Shown piece after piece: positions 29,533 to 33,753 of a stretch of DNA of 33,753 nucleotides. Position numbers and translations under genes: made by a program. The DNA is taken from assembly GCF_000422565.1 (NCBI RefSeq), contig NZ_KE383876.1, positions 1 through 33,753 of the forward strand, given 5' to 3'. The notes below the pieces were generated by a model that made no database searches, was not told the DNA's origin, and worked only from the letters and a program-made list of their open reading frames with translations. Source of the stretch: Desulfovibrio aminophilus DSM 12254 (lineage in GTDB: Bacteria > Desulfobacterota > Desulfovibrionia > Desulfovibrionales > Desulfovibrionaceae). The first letter of the stretch is position 1. Each line of letters begins with the position of its first letter.

Positions 29533-30075
29533 TTGACCGGACTCAGAGCCAAGCGGCTCATGGGTTCCACGGAGTACTCCACATTCCGGGCCGGCGACTT
29601 CCTTCGCCGCAACCCGGGCAAGGAGCCGCCGTCCTACTACATGGATTACGGCGACAAGTACGCCCGGCGGTTCACCAACGAGACCTTCCCCGACCTCTCG
29701 AACAAGGGCAAGGCGTGGCTCCTGCGCTCCCGGCGCACGCTTCAGGAGAAGATGGAGGGCATGCTTCAGGACCCGGCCGACGCGGGCCTGGAACACCGGG
29801 CCGACGAACTGCGCGATCGGGCCTTTGACCAGCACTCGGACGCCTACCTGGAGGCGGGGCTGTACGATGCGCTTCTTGGACGTGAAAACCTAAAGAATAT
29901 TAGAATCCTATCGGTTCCAGATCTTGAAGACTGGCTTTCCGAGCAGACCGCGCGCGAGGTCTGGCAAACCGGAGGGAGTCTAATCTCCCAGGGCGCTACG
30001 GACTTAAAGGAAGCTGCCTCTCAACGGCTCAAGAAGTGGAACGACATGATCTTCCCCGCCACTCGCGGGAAGTGA
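29533..30075 (+). CDS. Phage/toxin-associated C-terminal domain protein
   Basis: Up to 180 residues from a TTG at 29533, or 171 from the ATG at 29560. YMDYGDKYARRFTNETFPDL, SNKGKAWLLRSRRTLQEKME, RAFDQHSDAYLEAGLYDALL and ILSVPDLEDWL follow the pattern of a helical domain known at the C-terminus of large phage or polymorphic-toxin-region proteins (Y-DYGdKY--rF, then L---G--WL--t---LQ, then AF--H--AYL-aGL). No good ribosome site precedes either start, and the start abuts AT-rich DNA, so it may be the C-terminal end of a larger interrupted gene. Function unknown. Confidence 0.5.
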   Translation: MTGLRAKRLMGSTEYSTFRAGDFLRRNPGKEPPSYYMDYGDKYARRFTNETFPDLSNKGKAWLLRSRRTLQEKMEGMLQDPADAGLEHRADELRDRAFDQHSDAYLEAGLYDALLGRENLKNIRILSVPDLEDWLSEQTAREVWQTGGSLISQGATDLKEAASQRLKKWNDMIFPATRGK

Positions 30076-30102
30076 CGCTACGAGAACCCCGGGGATGTCG
30101 GC

Positions 30103-30555
30103 TCAGCATCGTGAACTGGCGGCAATCCCTGGGGCCTTTTTCTTCCACACGAACAGCAGGGTGCCGAGCAGCACACCGAAAAAAACCGTCTGCACCCCGT
30201 ACAGGGCGAGGCTCCCCGCCAAAACCAGAACCAGATAAACGAAGAACTTCGCAACCACGGGCAGCAGTCCTTCCCTGGGCAGGGTCAATAGCCCAACTAC
30301 GAACAGATAGAACGTCAGGTGCCCGAGCAGGCCCGCGACGATGGCCGCGGCCACGCAGCCCGGCCAGGTGAAGCGCATCCGGCCCCGCAGCACGACCCGC
30401 CACCAGACCAGGAGCATGGACGCGAACCAGCTCAACGCGACGAGGGCCACGAATGTCGCGTCCACGCTGAAGGGGCCGAGCTGGGCCACGATGCTCCCCA
30501 CCAGGGCGTTGCACAGGCTGAGCACCAGGGTTTCGTACAGGGCGACGCGGGGCAT
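30103..30555 (-). CDS. Four-helix inner-membrane protein
   Basis: 150 residues from the ATG at 30553-30555, chosen for the GCGAGGATTC ribosome site; an upstream start would add 12 basic residues without support. Four hydrophobic helices are clear (LVLSLCNALVGSIVAQLGPF, ATFVALVALSWFASMLLVWW, VAAAIVAGLLGHLTFYLFVV, VLVLAGSLALYGVQTVFFGV), ending in KKKAPG. Family not recognised. It probably marks the start of normal chromosome to the right of the prophage remnants. Confidence 0.6.
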   Translation of the reverse strand: MPRVALYETLVLSLCNALVGSIVAQLGPFSVDATFVALVALSWFASMLLVWWRVVLRGRMRFTWPGCVAAAIVAGLLGHLTFYLFVVGLLTLPREGLLPVVAKFFVYLVLVLAGSLALYGVQTVFFGVLLGTLLFVWKKKAPGIAASSRC

Positions 30556-30608
30556 GAATCCTCGCTTAGCGCACCGCGCACCGGGCGGCAAGGCGGGATG
30601 CGGGGGAA

Positions 30609-30623
30609 CCCGGCCGCGCCGGG
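30609..30623. terminator. Short hairpin between mdtI and the membrane gene
   Basis: CCCGGC (30609-30614), CGC, GCCGGG (30618-30623), in the short space after the mdtI stop. No T-run follows on either strand, so termination is uncertain. Confidence 0.35.
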
Positions 30624-30643
30624 CTTCCCGGACCGGCCCCGCG

Positions 30644-30976
30644 CTAGGCCAGGCGCAGCAAGGCCATGCCGCCGATGAGCAGGACCATGCCCGCCCACGC
30701 GCTGGGCTTCAGCCGTTGCCCGTGCAGCCGCCAGCCGCCCAGCGACGTGCCGAGGATGCCGAAGCCGCCCCACAGGGCGTAGGCCACGGCGAGATCCATG
30801 CCGCGCACCGCGTAGGCCAGGCAGGTGAAGGCCAGGGCCACCAGTCCCAGGGCGCAGGCCGAGAGCCCCAGCCGCCGAAAGCCGTCCGAACGCGAGAGCA
30901 ACAGGTTGGCCGCCACCTCCAACGCGGCGGCCAGCAGCACCGCGAGCACGAAGCGCCATTCCATGAACGTGTTCAC
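30644..30976 (-). CDS. mdtI: Spermidine export SMR subunit MdtI
   Basis: 110 residues from a GTG at 30974-30976 that overlaps the mdtJ stop as GTGA and has GGGAGGG before it; an ATG 12 bases later is an alternative. FVLAVLLAAALEVAANLLLS, RSDGFRRLGLSACALGLVAL, GMDLAVAYALWGGFGILGT and SAWAGMVLLIGGMALLRLA match MdtI closely. It carries the SMR glutamate in the first helix (LEVAAN) and the VAYALWGGFG signature. SMR proteins of the MdtJI pair work as an antiparallel heterodimer that exports spermidine using proton motive force; both partners are present. Confidence 0.9.
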   Translation of the reverse strand: MNTFMEWRFVLAVLLAAALEVAANLLLSRSDGFRRLGLSACALGLVALAFTCLAYAVRGMDLAVAYALWGGFGILGTSLGGWRLHGQRLKPSAWAGMVLLIGGMALLRLA

Positions 30977-31356
30977 GAGCGCCCTCCCTCGCCGGGCGGC
31001 GTCCCGGCCGGGTCGTCGACATCGCCGCGCCCGGTGCCGTGATGCACGAGCAGCGTGCCCGCCAGGACCATGCCCAGGGCCGTGAGCCGGGTGGCGTCGA
31101 ACCGTTCGCCCAGCAGGGTGACGCTGACGATGGTGATGAGCGTGAGCCCCAGCCCCTCCCAGACGGCGTAGGCCACGCCCACGGGCAGTTTCACCACCGC
31201 TCGGGCGAGGAAGAAGTACGAAAGGCCCAGCAGCAGGTACATGCAGCCCATGCCGAGCACGGGCCACGTCTCCCGCGAGAGTTTCATGACGCTGGTCCCC
31301 GCCACCTCCAGGATGATGGCGACCAGCAGGCTGAGCCGGCAGCAGTTCGTGGACAT
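30973..31356 (-). CDS. mdtJ: Spermidine export SMR subunit MdtJ
   Basis: 127 residues. LSLLVAIILEVAGTSVMKLS carries the conserved transport glutamate; GLSYFFLARAVVKLPVGVAY, AVWEGLGLTLITIVSVTLLG, ERFDATRLTALGMVLAGTLL are classic SMR helices with the VAYAVWEG signature typical of MdtJ. A 20-residue hydrophilic tail (DDPAGTPPGEGGRS) matches the longer MdtJ subunit. Start ATG at 31354-31356 has GAGG upstream. It is translated first and its stop overlaps mdtI, ensuring equal amounts of both partners. Confidence 0.9.
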   Translation of the reverse strand: MSTNCCRLSLLVAIILEVAGTSVMKLSRETWPVLGMGCMYLLLGLSYFFLARAVVKLPVGVAYAVWEGLGLTLITIVSVTLLGERFDATRLTALGMVLAGTLLVHHGTGRGDVDDPAGTPPGEGGRS

Positions 31357-31685
31357 ATGGAAACCTCAGAACGCGCGGGGCGCGCGCCGACAGACCGCCC
31401 GAAGGCGGCGTTGATTCCGCGAGGCCGTCCCCGCTTCACGCGGAGCGGGCGAAGGGACGGCGGCCGGGGACCGGGACACGGCGGCGTGTGTGCGCCGCCC
31501 GCTGGTCGCGGCCTAGAGCGCGGTGCGCCAGTAATGTTCCCTGGCGGAGAGGACGGGCAGGGAGGAATTCGTCGGTATGGTGCGGACGTTGGACATGATG
31601 GCCCAGGATAGCAGGACGCCCCCGAAGGCGCAAACGGCGCGATCCGGGGGCCTCGGCGGGCGGAGGGATCGGCGCGGCCGGGCGC
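31357..31685. other. GC-rich intergenic region upstream of mdtJ
   Basis: No convincing gene. A minus-strand CCGCC-TTCG-GGCGG hairpin (31395-31408) lies about 40 bases before mdtJ in what would be its leader. SMR exporters are sometimes controlled by guanidine riboswitches; the paired ACGA/ACGG loops of the mini-ykkC class are not evident here. A 27-codon frame on the minus strand (31513-31596, MSNVRTIPTNSSLPVLSARE) has no ribosome site. Confidence 0.4.
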
Positions 31686-32558
31686 TCAGAATCCGGGATT
31701 GCAGGCCGCGACGGCCGGGACCGGCCCGGCGTCCGGGCCCAGGCACTCCGGGAAGTCCATGAGCAGCGCGCCCAGGCGCGGCTTGACCGGGCGGGCGCTC
31801 CACTCGGGCGACCGCAGCAGCCGGACCAGGCGCTCGTTGAGGCTCTCGGCCATGCCCCGAGGCGTCGTGGGGAAGAGGTTGGCGCTCAGGTAGTTGATGT
31901 ACATCACGTCCGCCGGACTTCCGGCGGCCTCGCACAGGAGCGCCTGGACCAGCCCCCACTTGTTGTCCCGGTCGTGGCGCGCGTAGCTGTCCTGGACCCG
32001 GATCGTGTGCGGCTCCCCGCCGCCGGACCGCGCCGGGCGCATGGTGAAGATGGTGTCGTTCCGCCAGTCCGCCAGGCAGACGCCGGGATGCCCGGAGGCG
32101 AAACGCCGGGCCAGGACGATCCGGCCCCTGGCCTCGCCCAGGGTCGGGAACCAGCTCCCCGGGTGGCGGAACGTCTCGAAGCCCTCCCAGGCCGCGTCGA
32201 ACAGCTGGAGGAACGTGGCGTCGGCCGAGGCTCCCTCGCAGGAGACCTGCATGACGACCGTCTCCGAGGGGTTGCGGCGGAGGAACTCCACGGTCACGGC
32301 CAGCACGTCCCGCAGCCCCACGCCCTGGTCCACGTCCTTGTGCGCGGCGCGCAGATCCTTGCCCTGGGGCCGCACGCGGATGTCCACCCAGCGCACACCC
32401 AGGGCGTACTGGCCGGCGAGGTCGAGGGTCTGGCACTGGGTGAACGGGCCGGTGAAGAGATTGTCGCCACGCAGACGGGCGCAGGAGTTGTGCGTTCCGG
32501 GAATGCTCATGGCCGTCAGCGGGGTTTCGTCGGGAACACGGTCCATCCAGGCCTGCAT
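31686..32558 (-). CDS. Phosphatidylinositol-specific phospholipase C-like protein
   Basis: 290 residues with GAAGGAGACC before the ATG. SIPGTHNSCARL holds the general-base His23; RWVDIRVRPQGKDLRAAHKD gives Asp59, Arg61 and the second catalytic His73; FLRRNPSETVVMQV is the conserved X-box helix-strand; LLMDFPE near 263 supplies the C-terminal aspartate. The bacterial PI-PLC X-domain catalytic set is thus complete. Secreted family members have signal peptides; none is visible here, so it would stay in the cytoplasm or exit by another route. The substrate could be phosphatidylinositol or another phosphodiester lipid. Confidence 0.88.
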   Translation of the reverse strand: MQAWMDRVPDETPLTAMSIPGTHNSCARLRGDNLFTGPFTQCQTLDLAGQYALGVRWVDIRVRPQGKDLRAAHKDVDQGVGLRDVLAVTVEFLRRNPSETVVMQVSCEGASADATFLQLFDAAWEGFETFRHPGSWFPTLGEARGRIVLARRFASGHPGVCLADWRNDTIFTMRPARSGGGEPHTIRVQDSYARHDRDNKWGLVQALLCEAAGSPADVMYINYLSANLFPTTPRGMAESLNERLVRLLRSPEWSARPVKPRLGALLMDFPECLGPDAGPVPAVAACNPGF

Positions 32559-32881
32559 GCGGTCTCCTTCGGCGGGAACCTCGCCGGGTCGCGGGTGTGC
32601 GGGTGGGGCCCACCATATAAAAAGAAGAATACCGGCGCAACGATGCCGCGCCCGGCACGGAGGCCGCCCTTCGCGACGACAGAAATTCCGCTATCAACCG
32701 GGCGATCGCCCGGCCACGCGCGCCGAACGGAGGAATGCGCTCCGCCTCCGTCGGTCTGGACGCGAAGCCGCCGAACAGGTTATGATTGAAGCGTATCGGC
32801 CGCCCGAGCCCGGGCCGTCCCGCCCGACCGTCCGGGAGGGACATGAGGAGCGGCCGATCTTCGGCCCGGGCGACGAGAGAG
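32559..32881. other. Divergent intergenic region
   Basis: Lies between the PI-PLC gene (leftward) and the solute-binding gene (rightward). A short AT-rich patch (CCATATAAAAAGAAGAATACC, 32611-32631) is the only promoter-like stretch. Open frames over 32600-32840 have no ribosome site or family resemblance. GGGAGGG at 32834-32840 lies next to an alternative ATG (32843) of the binding protein. Confidence 0.35.
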
Positions 32882-33592
32882 ATGATGCGCCTCCTGGCGG
32901 CCCTGACCACGTTCCTGTTCCTCTGCGCCTGGGCCGGACCGGCTCCGGCGGGCGACGTCTGGACCGTGACCGCCCTGGACTGGCCGCCCTACTCCGGCCC
33001 GGACCTGCCGGACCAGGGCACGGCCATCGCGGCCCTGCGCCGGACCCTGGCCGCCGGGGACATCGAGCTGCGGGTGATCTTCCTGCCCTGGGCGCGGGCC
33101 AAGATGGAGGCCGCGGAACACGATTACGCGGGCTACTGCCCGGCCTGGCCCGAGGAGGTGGCGCCCGGCTTCACGGCCTCGCCGCCCATCGGCTTCTCGC
33201 GGATCGCGGTGGTGGCCCGCGACCGCTCCCCGTCCTTCTCGGACCTCGACGATCTCTTCGCCCGGCACAGCGTGGGCCTGGTCAAGACCTACGTCTATCC
33301 CGAACCCATCGCCAGGTCGGCCGCCGCGCACCCGGGCCAGGCGGTCTGGGTTCCCGACGAACGCGCCCTGGCCCGAATGCTCTTCAACGCCCGTTTCGAT
33401 GCGGCCATCACCGACCCCGAGGTCATGCGCCACACCGCGCGCGAGGAAGGCCTGGGAACGGTCGCCGTGCTGCTGGAGATGGACGTGAAGCCCCTGGTCC
33501 TGGCCCTGCGCGACAACGAGCTGGGCCGTGAGCGGCTGGAACTGCTGCGCCGCCTGCTGAGCGGCGACGTGGACCCCGCGCCGGAACCCTAG
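32882..33592 (+). CDS. Periplasmic solute-binding protein, family 3-like
   Basis: 236 residues from the first of two ATGs at 32882; a start at 32843 would add 13 basic residues. A signal peptide (MMRLLAALTTFLFLCAWAGP, APAGD) precedes the mature start DVWTVTALDWPPYSGPDLPD, the W-PY strand typical of extracellular amino-acid/polar solute receptors (SBP_bac_3). Further family blocks are FLPWARAKMEAAEHDYAGYC, GFSRIAVVARDRSPSFSDLD and VWVPDERALARMLFNARFDA. No permease genes adjoin, so it is an orphan receptor, possibly a sensor partner rather than a transporter subunit. Confidence 0.85.
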   Translation: MMRLLAALTTFLFLCAWAGPAPAGDVWTVTALDWPPYSGPDLPDQGTAIAALRRTLAAGDIELRVIFLPWARAKMEAAEHDYAGYCPAWPEEVAPGFTASPPIGFSRIAVVARDRSPSFSDLDDLFARHSVGLVKTYVYPEPIARSAAAHPGQAVWVPDERALARMLFNARFDAAITDPEVMRHTAREEGLGTVAVLLEMDVKPLVLALRDNELGRERLELLRRLLSGDVDPAPEP

Positions 33593-33640
33593 GCCGACCC
33601 GGCCGCCCGCGCCGACGGCCGCCCATTGATCCGCCTCCCG

Positions 33641-33667
33641 CTCCGGCCCGCGCCGGGGCGTTTTTTT
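33641..33667 (+). terminator. Rho-independent terminator after the solute-binding gene
   Basis: Stem CTCCGGC (33641-33647), loop CCGC, GCCGGGG (33652-33658), then TTTTTTT (33661-33667), 49 bases past the stop. Confidence 0.85.
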
Positions 33668-33730
33668 CGGCCTCAGCCCCGCCAAGGCCCGGACCACGGA
33701 CTCTTCCGGCCCCATCCAAGGGGCGGGCGC

Positions 33731-33753
33731 TCACTGCTTGACTTCGCGCGGGG
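33731..33753 (-). CDS. Possible C-terminal end of a minus-strand gene (runs off window)
   Basis: The minus strand enters the window reading PREVKQ followed by TGA at 33731-33733. A gene ending here would converge on the solute-binding gene and share the terminator between them. Only six codons are visible, so this is a suggestion. Confidence 0.25.

Noticed and set aside
31357-31520. Guanidine riboswitch upstream of mdtJ
   Set aside because: A UUCG hairpin exists, but the paired ACGA/ACGG loops of the mini-ykkC class and other ykkC features are not visible.
31513-31596. 27-codon minus-strand peptide MSNVRTIPTNSSLPVLSARE...
   Set aside because: No ribosome site, no recognised homology and no coupling to a neighbour.
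32843-32882. Earlier start of the solute-binding protein at 32843
   Set aside because: It has a purine-rich site but only two bases of spacing, and it would place 13 strongly basic residues ahead of a complete signal peptide; kept as an alternative only.
1-33753. CRISPR arrays, tRNA or rRNA genes, insertion sequences
   Set aside because: No regularly spaced direct repeats, cloverleaf genes, rRNA segments or transposase-like proteins were found on reading both strands.

Overview
The window is a GC-rich bacterial chromosome segment dominated by mosaic prophage DNA. Codon use and the style of the phage genes (Phage_CI-type regulators, ASCH and DUF5131 genes, phage-type Dcm, lambda-like L/K/I/J tail tip) suggest a sulfate-reducing Desulfovibrio-like Desulfobacterota host. 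That assignment is inference; no ribosomal or taxonomic marker is present. No rRNA, tRNA or CRISPR array was seen.

Layout. (1) 1-1195, minus strand: a tightly overlapping early-gene cassette, Dcm C-terminus > ASCH > RMF/Lar-like zinc protein > DnaB N-terminus. (2) About 1200-4860, minus strand: the distal end of a Mu-like contractile-tail module (end of gp45, then gp46, gp47, gp48, tail fibre, fibre assembly protein and the first ~55 codons of a YiiX/NlpC-like hydrolase). It is cut at both ends and fused to unrelated genes. (3) About 4860-11627, plus strand: a lambda-like siphophage tail tip (L truncated at its N-terminus, K, a fused I-J, tail fibre, fibre accessory protein). (4) 11624-14307, minus strand: a four-gene lysogeny operon led by a self-cleaving-type S24 repressor and ending in a PDZ-M48 metalloprotease lipoprotein. 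(5) 14308-14399: the divergent promoter/operator switch. (6) 14400-25226, plus strand: early phage genes with small regulators, an NAD-ligase adenylation domain without the rest of the ligase, zinc-ribbon proteins, a deleted DUF5131 remnant, ASCH, a repeat-containing Dcm and a helicase-methyltransferase fusion. (7) 25315-27046: a small possible directionality factor and a large serine integrase. (8) 27047-28622: the broken end of a second, podovirus-like prophage (capsid protein without its N-terminus, a small capsid-linked protein, a tail tubular protein). (9) 28660-29530: a sharply AT-rich cargo island encoding a two-helix membrane protein. (10) 29533-30075: a phage-like C-terminal domain. 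(11) 30103-33753: probable host chromosome with a four-helix membrane protein, the spermidine exporter pair mdtJI, a PI-PLC-like protein, a periplasmic solute-binding protein and a terminator.

How it fits together. Regions 3 to 7 read as one temperate siphophage arranged late tail > lysogeny operon > switch > early genes > integrase. Its integrase end abuts a capsid gene interrupted in mid-frame, so the simplest reading is that this phage integrated inside the capsid gene of an older prophage. Region 2 brings in baseplate parts of an incompatible tail type. It is joined by two gene-internal breakpoints, one in a methyltransferase and one in gpL. The siphophage therefore looks recombined and is probably defective for tail-tip assembly unless another L gene exists.
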